Shown here piece after piece: positions 49,881 through 58,098 of a DNA stretch of 64,000 nt. The translations under genes and the position numbers were made by a program. Position 1 is the first letter of the stretch; each line of letters begins with the position of its first letter. The notes under the pieces are model-generated. The model was given only the letters and a program-made list of their open reading frames with translations, searched no databases and had not been told where the DNA came from. Source of the stretch: Novosphingobium sp. KCTC 2891 (GTDB taxonomy: Bacteria > Pseudomonadota > Alphaproteobacteria > Sphingomonadales > Sphingomonadaceae); NCBI RefSeq assembly GCF_025938155.1, contig NZ_JAPCZG010000008.1, positions 167,102 to 231,101 of the forward strand, in the 5' to 3' direction.

Positions 49881-50276
49881 ATGAACTCTTCCACGTCCGC
49901 CGACCTCGCCATTCGCCTCCGCCGTGCCGCGTTCAACCGCGCCCTGGCGGATGGCGATCTTGCCGCCATCGGGCCGATCCTTGCGCCCGGCGTCATTCTC
50001 GTCACCGGCACGGACAGCGCGGTGATCACCGGCCGCAAGGCACAGCTCACCGCGTGGAAGCGGGAGTTCGCGGCGCGGCCGCGCACGATCTACACGCGGA
50101 CGCCGGAGGTCGTGACCGGATCGTCGGTCGAACCGATCGTGATGGAAACCGGCCGCTGGCAGGGCGTGCCCGAAGGGGGAGATACGCCGCTCGCTTCGGG
50201 TCTCTACAGCGCCAAATGGCGCGAACTCGGCGGCGAGTGGTCGCTGCTCGCGGAACTGTTCGTCACGCTGGCCTGA
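49881..50276 (+). CDS. NTF2-like (DUF4440/SnoaL) protein
   Basis: A 131-residue cone-fold protein. FNRALADGDLAAIGPILAPGVILVTG and the C-terminal YSAKWRELGGEWSLLAELF strands fit DUF4440. These proteins act as ligand-binding or small isomerase-type domains; the specific role is unknown. The ATG at 49881 is preferred over 49869 because GAGG lies 6 nt upstream. Confidence 0.68.
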   Translation: MNSSTSADLAIRLRRAAFNRALADGDLAAIGPILAPGVILVTGTDSAVITGRKAQLTAWKREFAARPRTIYTRTPEVVTGSSVEPIVMETGRWQGVPEGGDTPLASGLYSAKWRELGGEWSLLAELFVTLA

Positions 50277-50349
50277 GGCGCGGGGAACTCGCGCGCCGTT
50301 GGATCATTGGCGATGCAGGCGGGATTCCCTCCCGCAGAGGATGCTCCCC

Positions 50350-50817
50350 ATGAACAAGGCCCTGATGCTTTCCGCTCTTGCCGCCGCCAGCCTTACCGGG
50401 GCCTGCACCAGCTATGGCTATGGCGACCGCCCCGGCTATTCGGGTGATGGGGCGGGCGACTGGGGCTATTACGACCGTGGCGCCTACGATCAGTATGGCC
50501 GTTATGACTACAACAACCCCGATCCCAGTTACGGCGGCTACTATGCCGACCGGTATTACCGCCAGAACCCGCGCTATCGCGAGCGCAACCTGTCGTACAA
50601 CGACCGGGTCTACCGCGGGCGCGACGGGCGTTATTATTGTCGCCGGTCGGACGGTTCGACCGGTCTGATCGTCGGCGGGCTGGCTGGTGCCGCTGCCGGG
50701 GCCATCATTGCGGAAGGCGACAGCAAGCCGCTTGGTGCGATCCTGGGCGCGATCGGCGGCGCGGCCATCGGCGCGGCCGTGGACAGCAATCGCCAGAGCA
50801 ACGTGCGCTGCCGCTGA
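50350..50817 (+). CDS. Glycine-zipper lipoprotein, Tyr-rich
   Basis: A 155-residue protein with a lipobox (LTGAC, Cys about 19). A tyrosine/glycine/asparagine-rich middle (about residues 22-80) follows, then a short basic stretch. The C-terminal glycine-zipper two-helix segment contains GLIVGGLAGAAAGAII and LGAILGAIGGAAIGAAV. Such proteins sit in the outer membrane or envelope. It is preceded by AGAGGA 9 nt before the ATG. Function is unknown. Confidence 0.75.
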   Translation: MNKALMLSALAAASLTGACTSYGYGDRPGYSGDGAGDWGYYDRGAYDQYGRYDYNNPDPSYGGYYADRYYRQNPRYRERNLSYNDRVYRGRDGRYYCRRSDGSTGLIVGGLAGAAAGAIIAEGDSKPLGAILGAIGGAAIGAAVDSNRQSNVRCR

Positions 50818-50906
50818 ACCGATTCTAATCGGCCGGTTAAATCCCGGTTGAATCCCGTCGGAACCCGGCGCAGGGTCTCTTCTGAACTGATCGGGAGAGA
50901 CCCACC

Positions 50907-51311
50907 ATGACCGAACGAACCGGCGGCTGCCTCTGCGGCGCCGTGCGCTATACCATTGCAATCGATCCGCCGATGCAGGCGGTCTGCCACTGCAAGAACT
51001 GCCAGAAGCAAGCCGGCAGCGCCTATTCGATGCTGGTCGGTGTGCCCGAAAGCGCGCTGACGGTTACCGGCACGCCCAAGGTCTACATGGACAAGGGGGA
51101 TAGCGGCAGCGCCGTCACCCGCCAGTTCTGCGGCACCTGCGGCTCGCCGCTGTTCTCGCTCGTGGAAAGCGCCCCGGGCATGGTCTTCGTGAAGGCTGGC
51201 ACGCTCGACGATACCAGCGATTTCAAACCGCAAGTCCAAGTCTGGACCAAGAGCCGTCAGAACTGGGTCGATCTTGGCCCCGTGCCCGGCTTCGATACCG
51301 TTCCGGGCTGA
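50907..51311 (+). CDS. GFA family (glutathione-dependent formaldehyde-activating enzyme-like) protein
   Basis: A 134-residue zinc protein with GGCLCGAVRY (Cys8, Cys10), CHCKNCQ (Cys27, 29, 32) and QFCGTCGSPLF. These are the zinc ligands of the GFA/CENP-V fold. Most members are not formaldehyde enzymes, so the substrate is open; a thiol-related role is plausible. The ATG at 50907 follows GGGAGAGAC. Confidence 0.85.
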   Translation: MTERTGGCLCGAVRYTIAIDPPMQAVCHCKNCQKQAGSAYSMLVGVPESALTVTGTPKVYMDKGDSGSAVTRQFCGTCGSPLFSLVESAPGMVFVKAGTLDDTSDFKPQVQVWTKSRQNWVDLGPVPGFDTVPG

Positions 51312-51332
51312 GGTGCGACGGCCGCGCCTGCC

Positions 51333-51824
51333 TCACGCAGAGGGAGGCGCGGCTTCGTCGTCGCTGGTGGCGCTATCATCCATCGATGCCGCGTCCGCCT
51401 CATCCGGGGCAGAGGCCTCGGCATCGTCCGCAGTGTCGCGCGGCGGCGTGGCGGGTTCGCTGGCCGCATCGCTGGTTGCGCCAGCATCGTTGTTCCACGC
51501 GTCGTCGCGCCACTCGTCATAGCGAGGCGGCGGATCGTCCTGGAAGCGCGCGGCCGCCGGTGCGACGGCGGGCAGGTATTCGGCCTCACGGTATGTCGGC
51601 GCGGCGGGCAAAGTTTCGTAGAGGTCGCCCGAATACCACGCATAAGTCGCATCGGCCGTGGGTGCGGTGCCCAGCGTCTGTCCGGTGGAGGCGCGGATCC
51701 GCCAGGGCGGATCGGGCGGCGGGCGCATGCGCGTCGGAGTGGCCGCCGCCAGCGCCGCGCCCAGCGTCATCGCGCCTATGGCAATGGCGAAGGCCGCCGA
51801 ACGTGATCTGTCGTGACTCGGCAT
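51333..51824 (-). CDS. Exported acidic low-complexity protein of unknown function
   Basis: A 163-residue protein with a short basic N terminus and hydrophobic helix (about residues 11-28), then proline-, alanine- and aspartate-rich sequence. The last 60 residues are strongly acidic and repetitive (DDAEASAPDEADAASMDDS). The ATG at 51824 has GGAG 6 nt upstream; ATG 51836 is an alternative. Low complexity and lack of a recognised fold make the call tentative. Confidence 0.5.
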   Translation of the reverse strand: MPSHDRSRSAAFAIAIGAMTLGAALAAATPTRMRPPPDPPWRIRASTGQTLGTAPTADATYAWYSGDLYETLPAAPTYREAEYLPAVAPAAARFQDDPPPRYDEWRDDAWNNDAGATSDAASEPATPPRDTADDAEASAPDEADAASMDDSATSDDEAAPPSA

Positions 51825-51895
51825 TTCATGCTCCATCACCCCCCATCGTTGGTAACAATCGCCGCCGCGCCGCCTCGTTCCAATATTCCGCCGAG

Positions 51896-51936
51896 CAAAA
51901 GAAAACCCCCTCGGCCGCAAGGCGGCGAGGGGGCTT
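51896..51936 (-). terminator. Rho-independent terminator of the 91-residue protein gene
   Basis: On the minus strand CCCCCTCGCCGC, a short loop and GCGGCCGAGGGGG (one bulge) are followed by TTTTCTTTT. A second perfect hairpin, GCCGGGCC-TTG-GGCCCGGC, lies at about 51951-51969 between this and the stop codon. Confidence 0.85.
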
Positions 51937-51974
51937 CTGGTCTCGGAGCCGGGCCTTGGGCCCGGCCAGTCGAC

Positions 51975-52250
51975 TTACTTGGCTTCGGTGATCAGGCCGG
52001 CCTTCTTGGCGTCGGCGATCGAGAAGCTGACCGGCTTGTTGTTGAAGGTGCCTTCGACGGTCTTCTTGCGCACGCGCAGTTCGAAGGGAACCTTGCCCGA
52101 GTAGGCGGTGCCGCGCAGAACCTGCTCGCCATCCTTCTGCTCGGTCGTGTAGTTGTATTCCACGCCCTTGTGCTGGAACGTGTCGGCGTTGGCCGCAGCC
52201 GGAGCAACGACGAGAAGGGCCGAAGCGGCCAGAGCGAAAGTCTTGATCAT
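51975..52250 (-). CDS. Small secreted protein of unknown function
   Basis: A 91-residue protein with a classical signal peptide (MIKTFALAASALLVV, cleavage near ANA, about 22). The mature domain has HKGVEYNYTTEQKDGEQVLRG and FELRVRKKTVEGTFNNKPVSF, a beta-rich pattern. The ATG at 52250 has AGGGGA 8 nt upstream. A strong terminator follows, so it is a single-gene unit that may be well expressed. Family not recognised, though similar small proteins occur in sphingomonads. Confidence 0.75.
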   Translation of the reverse strand: MIKTFALAASALLVVAPAAANADTFQHKGVEYNYTTEQKDGEQVLRGTAYSGKVPFELRVRKKTVEGTFNNKPVSFSIADAKKAGLITEAK

Positions 52251-52429
52251 GGCAATATCCCCTGTGAGATTAGGTTGGATCTTGCCTTCGAGCACCCGGT
52301 ACATGTTCTGTTTGGGCCGCGATATATGGATGCTGCACTTGCGAGCAATTGCATTCGCCGCAGCGGCGGTTGCAACAAATGCACTCAAGTTTTAAAATGC
52401 TACTTATCGCTTGAAAAACGGGGATTTCG

Positions 52430-52777
52430 GTGAACACACGCAGTCTGAAATTTTTTTCCATCCTGTTGTTTTTACCAGTCTACGGCTGCGCCTCCGGGCC
52501 TGCGCAGACCGATATTCCGCAGTCGCCAGTGATCGCGGGCGGATGGAATCGAGTCGATCCCAACAGTCCGGACATCCGCGAGGACGCGCTTTTCGCAATC
52601 GCAGCAGGAAATGGGCGGCTGGCCGAAGTCGAACTGGCCGAGACCCAGGTGGTGGCCGGCATCAACGTGCGGATGATCGTGCGACTTGCCGATGGCCGCC
52701 GCGAGCGCGTCACCGTGTGGCGGCGGCTCGATGGCACGCGGCAACTCACCGATGTGGAACCGCTGCCGGGCGGTTAG
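52430..52777 (+). CDS. Cystatin-like lipoprotein
   Basis: A 115-residue protein with a lipobox (PVYGC, Cys20). The mature part has GGW at residues 37-39, a helix (EDALFAIAAG), then ETQVVAGINVRMIVRL with QVVAG at 73-77, and VWRRL with Trp97. GG, QxVxG and a C-terminal Trp are the three contact elements of cystatins, the papain-type protease inhibitors. The start is a GTG at 52430 with GGGGA 7 nt upstream. Its 3' end overlaps the convergent PhnA-type gene by 4 nt. Inhibitor function is inference. Confidence 0.72.
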   Translation: MNTRSLKFFSILLFLPVYGCASGPAQTDIPQSPVIAGGWNRVDPNSPDIREDALFAIAAGNGRLAEVELAETQVVAGINVRMIVRLADGRRERVTVWRRLDGTRQLTDVEPLPGG

Positions 52778-53076
52778 CGCTTGCGCACGAACTCCGCGCG
52801 CAGGACGAGGCCCTTGATCCCGTCGAACTTGCAGTCGATTTCCTGCGCGTCGCCGGTCAGGCGGATCGACTTGATGAGCGTGCCGCGCTTCAGCGTCTGG
52901 CCCGCGCCCTTGACGTCGAGATCCTTGATGAGCGTGACCTGGTCGCCGTCCGCGAGCAGGTTGCCCACCGCATCACGCACCTCGATGGTGCCGGCGGCGG
53001 CACGCTTGGCGGCCAGTTCGGACGCCGGCATCCATTCGCCGGTGTCCTCATCGTACACATAATCATCATCGCTCAT
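52774..53076 (-). CDS. PhnA/YjdM-type protein (alkylphosphonate utilization operon protein PhnA domain)
   Basis: A 100-residue protein matching the C-terminal PhnA domain: VRDAVGNLLADGDQVTLIKDLDVKG then LKRGTLIKSIRLT and KFDGIKGLVLRAEFVRK. The N-terminal zinc ribbon of longer YjdM proteins is absent, replaced by an acidic stretch (DDDYVYDEDTGEW). Despite the name, no phosphonate catabolic genes are nearby and the function is not established. Confidence 0.85.
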   Translation of the reverse strand: MSDDDYVYDEDTGEWMPASELAAKRAAAGTIEVRDAVGNLLADGDQVTLIKDLDVKGAGQTLKRGTLIKSIRLTGDAQEIDCKFDGIKGLVLRAEFVRKR

Positions 53077-53153
53077 ATGCCCCCCATGGCAGAGCGGGGG
53101 GACTTGCGCCAGCCTTTGCCGGTGTCATGATCGCGCGAAAGGGGAGCAGGGCC

Positions 53154-53741
53154 ATGGACAAGACCATCATCCGGCTGTCGCCGCAGCACCGCACGGCGGC
53201 GGTCGAAACGCTTGCGGCTGCTTTCTCGGGCGATCCGGCGATGGCCTACATGATGCCCGATGCGGCTGACCGCCAGCGCCGCTTGCCAAAGTTGATCGGG
53301 TGGATGTTCGACGATCACCTTGTCCACGGCGTGGTGCTGGGCACGCCCGGTGCAGAGGTCGTCACGTTGTGGCGCCCGCCTGGCATGGTCCATGTCCACG
53401 CGCCGCTCACGCCGCGCAGCATCTGGCGGTTTCTGGGAATCCTTGGCCCCGCCATCCTGCGCGCCGAACGTGTGGACCGCGCGATCGGTCGTCATCTGCC
53501 GCCCGCGGAGGACTGGTTCTACCTGCGCATGGCGGGCGTGCGGCCCGATCGACAGGGGCAGGGGCTGGGCGGGCTCGCCATCCGCGCCGGGCTGGAATTG
53601 GCGGCAGAGCGGGGTGTGCCTTCGGTGCTCGAAACCGCGACGGAGAGAAACGTGGGCCTCTACCTGCGGCTTGGCTACAATGTGATCAGCGAATGGGACG
53701 TCAGTCGCCGCGGTCCTCATTTCTGGACGATGACGACCTGA
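53154..53741 (+). CDS. GNAT family N-acetyltransferase
   Basis: A 195-residue acetyltransferase. The acetyl-CoA loop is VRPDRQGQGLGGLAIRAG, followed by VPSVLETATERNVGLYLRLGY, the usual GNAT C-terminal motifs. The substrate is unknown. The ATG at 53154 is chosen over 53127 because GGGGAG lies 8 nt upstream. Confidence 0.82.
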   Translation: MDKTIIRLSPQHRTAAVETLAAAFSGDPAMAYMMPDAADRQRRLPKLIGWMFDDHLVHGVVLGTPGAEVVTLWRPPGMVHVHAPLTPRSIWRFLGILGPAILRAERVDRAIGRHLPPAEDWFYLRMAGVRPDRQGQGLGGLAIRAGLELAAERGVPSVLETATERNVGLYLRLGYNVISEWDVSRRGPHFWTMTT

Positions 53742-53745
53742 ACGG

Positions 53746-54129
53746 CTATTCGATGGCGCCGCTGCACCACAGTGCGATCCAGACCAGCAGCGGCTGCGCG
53801 AACATGCGCGGCACGTGATAGGCTAACCCCAGCCCGCCATCGGGGCGTGCCATGTCGAGCGCGAAGTGATGCACATTCGCCGGAAACACGCAGACGGCGT
53901 AAAGCGCCAGGCCGATCCCGCCGTCGCGCCGCAAAGTTGGCGAAAAAGGCTGGAGCAGCGCCGCCGCGCCGAGCAGTTCGGCCACGCCGGTCCACAGCAC
54001 GGTCAGTTCCGGCCACGGCACCCAACCTGGCATGATTGACAGGAACGGATGCGGCAGGGCGATGTGGATCATGCCCGCCGCGCCATAGAACAGCGCGAGG
54101 ATGACCCGAACGATACCGCGCGCGGTCAT
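53746..54129 (-). CDS. DoxX family membrane protein
   Basis: A 127-residue protein with four hydrophobic helices. The N-terminal ARGIVRVILALFYGAAGMIHI, the central GVAELLGAAALL and FPANVHHFALD are DoxX-like. Members are linked to thiol or quinone redox processes, but function is mostly unknown. Its ATG overlaps the stop of the cupin gene upstream by 4 nt. Confidence 0.75.
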   Translation of the reverse strand: MTARGIVRVILALFYGAAGMIHIALPHPFLSIMPGWVPWPELTVLWTGVAELLGAAALLQPFSPTLRRDGGIGLALYAVCVFPANVHHFALDMARPDGGLGLAYHVPRMFAQPLLVWIALWCSGAIE

Positions 54130-54569
54130 GCGTCCGGCTCCCAGTGCGGTGGGGCGAGCCGGAACCCGGCAAAATCAAACCCCGGCGCAACAACGCAGGA
54201 CACCAGCGCATAACCGTACAGTCCTGCGGGGGCGGGCGCGGCGGCCTGCCAGTGTCCGGCAGGGACCACATGCTGCACGGATTGCCCCTCCAGCACGTCT
54301 GGGCCGAGACATACCGTCTCGATCCGTTCCGCATCTCCCGGTGCAAGGCGCAGGTGAACGGGATCGCCCGCATGCCACAGCCAGATTTCGGACGCATCCA
54401 CGGTGTGCCAGTGTGACCGTTGCCCCGATTCCAGCAGGAAATGGATCGATGTAGCCGAAGGACGCCCGTCTGCGCCTGGCGGGCCGCGCCACGTCTCGCG
54501 GTACCAGCCGCCTTCCGGATGTGGTTCCAGCGACAGGCGATCGATCAGGGCGTGGGCGGACTGGATCAT
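54126..54569 (-). CDS. Cupin domain protein (DUF985)
   Basis: A 147-residue cupin of the DUF985 family. HPEGGWYRETWR, SIHFLLESGQRSHWH, SEIWLWHAGDPV and VVPAGHWQAA are the family motifs; the histidines could bind a metal. Function is not established. The ATG at 54569 is chosen for the family length; the frame is open 36 nt further up. Coupled with DoxX by a 4-nt overlap. Confidence 0.82.
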   Translation of the reverse strand: MIQSAHALIDRLSLEPHPEGGWYRETWRGPPGADGRPSATSIHFLLESGQRSHWHTVDASEIWLWHAGDPVHLRLAPGDAERIETVCLGPDVLEGQSVQHVVPAGHWQAAAPAPAGLYGYALVSCVVAPGFDFAGFRLAPPHWEPDA

Positions 54570-54609
54570 GTCGCCGGGTTTCCGCCCGGGTGCACCGGGT
54601 GTCAACGCG

Positions 54610-54972
54610 TTACCAAACGGCGGGCGTCAGGCGGATCGAGCCGCCGTCGCAAGGCTCCCAGCCTGTTTTTGCCAAGACCTCGTTGCTTTCGCGCGCTGCG
54701 CGGTCCTCGCCCAGCGACCATGTCACGTGCCAGGTGCCGCCATCGGGCCGGCTCGTGCTGCCTTCCAGCGCCACGACCAGCGCTTCGACGCCCTTGCCGT
54801 CGTCGACGTGGCCGACGATGCGCGCGTGGGAGATGGGTGGCGGAGGAACGCCGTCTTCGCCGTTCCCAGGCCGGCGCGACACATGGTGCGCCACCGTTCG
54901 TGGATAGCGAGGTGGGAACAGTTCGAGCAGTCGCTCGCGGCATTCGGGTTCTATGATCCAGCCGATCGACAT
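54610..54972 (-). CDS. Hypothetical protein
   Basis: A 120-residue protein beginning MSIGWIIEPECRERLLELFPPRYP. It contains AHHVSRRPG and GGTWHVTWSLGED, two His-x-(S/T)-like segments that recall the paired HxT motifs of the 2H phosphoesterase fold, although the first is HHVS and the second HVTW. It also has GKGVEALVVALEG. I do not claim activity. 40 bp upstream of the cupin gene on the same strand. Confidence 0.55.
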   Translation of the reverse strand: MSIGWIIEPECRERLLELFPPRYPRTVAHHVSRRPGNGEDGVPPPPISHARIVGHVDDGKGVEALVVALEGSTSRPDGGTWHVTWSLGEDRAARESNEVLAKTGWEPCDGGSIRLTPAVW

Positions 54973-55073
54973 GGGCAGGGGCCTCCGCGCTTGCACGCCA
55001 TTCAGTCGGTCAAACGCGGCGGGTCCGCCCGGTTCCCGCCCTAATGCCGGAACCGGGCATCTTTGCTATGCCG

Positions 55074-55277
55074 TCACGCAGGCGGCGTCGCTTGTCCGCT
55101 GATCGGTCCCTGGCGGTTGGGCTGGTCGGAGGTGGCGGCACCGGTGATCCAGATCGTCGACAGTGCGACAATCGCCAGCACAAGGCCGATCAGCAGCACC
55201 CAGCGGACAATGTGGGGAGTCTCGCCGCCGCGAGCCTCTTGCGTGGTGACGTGGGTTTCAGCGCCCTGGCGTTCCAT
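55074..55277 (-). CDS. Small single-pass membrane protein
   Basis: A 67-residue protein with one hydrophobic helix (about residues 24-46) flanked by polar ends. The ATG has AGGAGAAG 8 nt upstream, which supports real translation. Family and function are not recognised. Confidence 0.55.
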   Translation of the reverse strand: MERQGAETHVTTQEARGGETPHIVRWVLLIGLVLAIVALSTIWITGAATSDQPNRQGPISGQATPPA

Positions 55278-55387
55278 GACGGGCTTCTCCTGTTCGGCGG
55301 GGCGTTGCGCCCCGTCTCGCAGACCCTACGCCCGGATCGCTCCCGGGTTCCTGCCCGCATGGGCAAGACCCCGGGTTACGGGCGCGA

Positions 55388-56224
55388 TCAGTCGCGCAGG
55401 AGTTCGTTGATGCCGGTCTTGCTGCGGGTCTGCGCATCGACCGTCTTGACGATCACTGCGCAATAGAGCGACGGCCCCGGCGTGCCGTCGGGCAGGGGCT
55501 TGCCCGGCATCGCGCCCGGCACGACCACCGCATAGGGCGGCACGCGGCCGATGTGGACTTCGCCCGTGGCGCGGTCGACGATCTTGGTCGAGGCGCCAAG
55601 GTAGACGCCCATCGACAGCACCGCGCCTTCGCCCACGATCACGCCTTCGGCCACTTCCGAGCGAGCGCCGATGAACGCGCCGTCCTCGATGATCACCGGG
55701 CCGGCCTGAAGCGGCTCGAGCACGCCGCCGATGCCGGCGCCGCCCGAAATGTGCACGTTCTTGCCGATCTGCGCGCACGAACCCACGGTGGCCCAGGTAT
55801 CCACCATCGTGCCTTCATCGACATAGGCGCCGATGTTGACGAAGCTGGGCATCAGCACCACGCCCTTGGCGATGTGCGCCCCGCGGCGGGCGACCGCGCC
55901 CGGAACCACGCGGAAGCCGGCCTCGCGGAAGCGGTTCTCGCCCCAGCCTGCGAACTTGGAGGGCACCTTGTCGAACGCGGGCGCGCCGGCTGCGCCGCCA
56001 TCGATCACCACATTGTCGTTCAGGCGGAACGACAGCAGCACCGCCTTCTTGAGCCACTGGTTGACGCGCCATTCGCCGTCCACCTTCTCGGCCACGCGGG
56101 CCTTGCCGCTGTCGAGCAGTTCAAGCGCCTGTTCCACCACCACGCGCACGTCGGCGCTCGCGGGGGTGACGTCTGCGCGCGCTTCCCATGCGGCTTCGAT
56201 GGCGGTTTCGAGCTGTGCGGTCAT
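55388..56224 (-). CDS. dapD: 2,3,4,5-tetrahydropyridine-2,6-dicarboxylate N-succinyltransferase
   Basis: A 278-residue hexapeptide-repeat acyltransferase in the succinylase branch of lysine and diaminopimelate synthesis. N-terminal domain [19 protein letters not shown]; left-handed beta-helix with [23 protein letters not shown] and [15 protein letters not shown]. Length matches the family (about 275). Last gene of a PQQ-dehydrogenase/HAD/dapD run, 34 bp after the HAD gene. Confidence 0.96.
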   Translation of the reverse strand: MTAQLETAIEAAWEARADVTPASADVRVVVEQALELLDSGKARVAEKVDGEWRVNQWLKKAVLLSFRLNDNVVIDGGAAGAPAFDKVPSKFAGWGENRFREAGFRVVPGAVARRGAHIAKGVVLMPSFVNIGAYVDEGTMVDTWATVGSCAQIGKNVHISGGAGIGGVLEPLQAGPVIIEDGAFIGARSEVAEGVIVGEGAVLSMGVYLGASTKIVDRATGEVHIGRVPPYAVVVPGAMPGKPLPDGTPGPSLYCAVIVKTVDAQTRSKTGINELLRD

Positions 56225-56258
56225 GGCAGTGCTTTCTCTTAAAATGGTCGCCGCGCGG

Positions 56259-56948
56259 TTAGCCGAGGGGTTTCGTCTCGGCAAGCTCCGCAAGGCACGC
56301 ATCAAGCCATTGGCCGATGTCATCGATGACAATGTCGATGGCGGCATCGTCCTTGGCGCGGTCACCCCAGTCGGTCGCAGCGTCCAGCCACACCGTCTGC
56401 ATTCCAAGCGCCTTGGCCGGCCCCAGGTTGCGGGCGGAATCCTCGACGAACACCGCGCGCTCGGGATCGACGCCCAGCGCCGCGATCATGCCGCTGTAGG
56501 CGCTCGGCTCGGGCTTGGGCCGGTATTCCATCGCGTGGATGTCCCACATTCCGTGGAAGCAATCCGCAAGGTCCAGCGCATCCAGCACGCGCGCGGCGTA
56601 AGGCGCGTCGCCATTGGTGAACACGATCCGCTGGCCGGGCAGCGCGGCGATCTGCGCGGCAAGACGCGGCACTTGCGCCAGCCCGGTCAGGTCGATGTCG
56701 TGGACATAGTCCAGGAACTCGCGCGGCTCGATGGCGTGGTAGTGCATCAGGCCTGCCAGCGTGGTGCCGTGATCGTGGAAATACATCTTCTGGATGCGCC
56801 GCGCCTCGGCCGCATCGCAGCCGAGCAGCTCGGCGATGAACACGCCCATGCGCTGGTCGATCTGCTCGAACACGCGGGCCGAGGCGGGATAGAGCGTGTA
56901 GTCGAGATCGAAGATCCAGAAATCGACGCGGGTGGGATCAAACGGCAT
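56259..56948 (-). CDS. HAD-family pyrimidine 5'-nucleotidase
   Basis: A 229-residue HAD hydrolase of the SDT1/phm8 type. Motif I is FDLDYTLYP with Asp14 and Asp16; motif II FTNG; KPEP for motif III; and [13 protein letters not shown] for motif IV. The FDLDYTLYP variant marks this subgroup of pyrimidine nucleotidases, though phosphoglycolate-like substrates are possible. It starts 6 bp after the upstream dehydrogenase gene. Confidence 0.85.
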   Translation of the reverse strand: MPFDPTRVDFWIFDLDYTLYPASARVFEQIDQRMGVFIAELLGCDAAEARRIQKMYFHDHGTTLAGLMHYHAIEPREFLDYVHDIDLTGLAQVPRLAAQIAALPGQRIVFTNGDAPYAARVLDALDLADCFHGMWDIHAMEYRPKPEPSAYSGMIAALGVDPERAVFVEDSARNLGPAKALGMQTVWLDAATDWGDRAKDDAAIDIVIDDIGQWLDACLAELAETKPLG

Positions 56949-56954
56949 GGGGCC

Positions 56955-58088
56955 TCAGCGCGGTGTGAGTTTACGCAGGCGGCCTTCTTCGGAATCTTCC
57001 AGAATCCAGATCGCGCCGTCCGGACCCTGTTCGATCTCGCGCACGCGATTGTCCAGCCCGATCCGCTCGACCTCGCGCGCCTTGGTCCCGTCGATCGCCA
57101 CGCGCACCAGCCCCATCGAACCCATGCCCGCGATGATCGCCTGCCCCTTCCACGCCGGGAAGCGGTCGCCGGTGTAGAAAATGAAATCGCCCGGCGCGAT
57201 CACCGGGTTCCAGCTGATCGCCGGCGCGGCAAGATCGGGCCGTGTCTTGTGGCGCGGGATCGGCTTGCCGTCATAATGGTCGCCGTCCGACACCAGCGGC
57301 CAGCCATAATTCCTGCCCGGCTCCACCAGGTTCAACTCGTCGCCGCCTGCCGGGCCATGCTCCAGATCCCACAGCCGCCCCTGCGGATCGAACTTCAGCC
57401 CCAGAAGGTTGCGGTGGCCATAGCTCCAGATCTGCGCCGACACGCCGCCTTTGTCGGCAAAGGGGTTGCCCGGCGCCGGCGTGCCATCGGGCAGCAGGCG
57501 CAGCACTTTGCCAAGGTTCACGGTCAGGTCCTGCGCCGGCGTGAACTTCTGCCGCTCGCCAGAGGACAGGAACAGGTATTTCCCATCGGGCGAGAAGGCG
57601 ATGCGGTGTGAGAAATGCCCCCGGCCTGTCACCTTGGGCGCCTGCCGCCAGATGACCGACAGCCCCTCGATGCGCGGGGCTGCGTCCAGCACGAGCCGCC
57701 CGCGGCCCAGAACCGCGCCGCGCGTGTCGGCCGGGCCTGATTCCACCCAGGTGAGATAGATGGTGCCGCTCTGCGCGAAATCGGGCGCGGGCTTCACGTC
57801 GCCAAGGCCGCCCTGACCGCCGTAATCGACCTTGGGCACGCCGGCCACGTCCCGCGCCGGGCTTCCGTCCTGCCACAGCTTCAGCCCGCCCGCCTTTTCG
57901 GTGACGAGCGCGTAGGGCGTGCCGGGCAGGAACGCCATCGCCCACGGTTCGCGGAACACCGCCTTGTCCTCGATTTTCAGCGATACCGATGCGGCCTCGG
58001 GCGCATTTTGCGCGGCGGTGGGCGCGCCGCAGCTTGCGAGGATCAGGACGAGAGGCGATAGGGCGGTCAGGATCGGATATTTCTTCAT
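56955..58088 (-). CDS. PQQ-dependent sugar dehydrogenase family lipoprotein (GSDH/YliI-like)
   Basis: A 377-residue six-bladed beta-propeller protein with a lipobox signal (LILASC, Cys20). GGQGGLGDVKPAPDF, GRGHFSHRIAFSPDG, SYGHRNLLGLKFDPQG, LWDLEHGPAGGDELN and NYGWPLVS are typical of soluble aldose sugar dehydrogenases. It would oxidise aldoses at the periplasmic face if PQQ is available; no pqq genes are in the window. Its ATG at 58088 almost abuts the divergent rnhB start. Confidence 0.85.
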   Translation of the reverse strand: MKKYPILTALSPLVLILASCGAPTAAQNAPEAASVSLKIEDKAVFREPWAMAFLPGTPYALVTEKAGGLKLWQDGSPARDVAGVPKVDYGGQGGLGDVKPAPDFAQSGTIYLTWVESGPADTRGAVLGRGRLVLDAAPRIEGLSVIWRQAPKVTGRGHFSHRIAFSPDGKYLFLSSGERQKFTPAQDLTVNLGKVLRLLPDGTPAPGNPFADKGGVSAQIWSYGHRNLLGLKFDPQGRLWDLEHGPAGGDELNLVEPGRNYGWPLVSDGDHYDGKPIPRHKTRPDLAAPAISWNPVIAPGDFIFYTGDRFPAWKGQAIIAGMGSMGLVRVAIDGTKAREVERIGLDNRVREIEQGPDGAIWILEDSEEGRLRKLTPR

Positions 58089-58098
58089 GCACGGAACA

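Noticed and set aside
50821..50850. AATCGGCCGGTTAAAT-like element compared with the TTAAGCG palindrome
   Set aside because: It shares only TTAA and lies upstream of the GFA gene; similarity is too low to count as a third operator copy.
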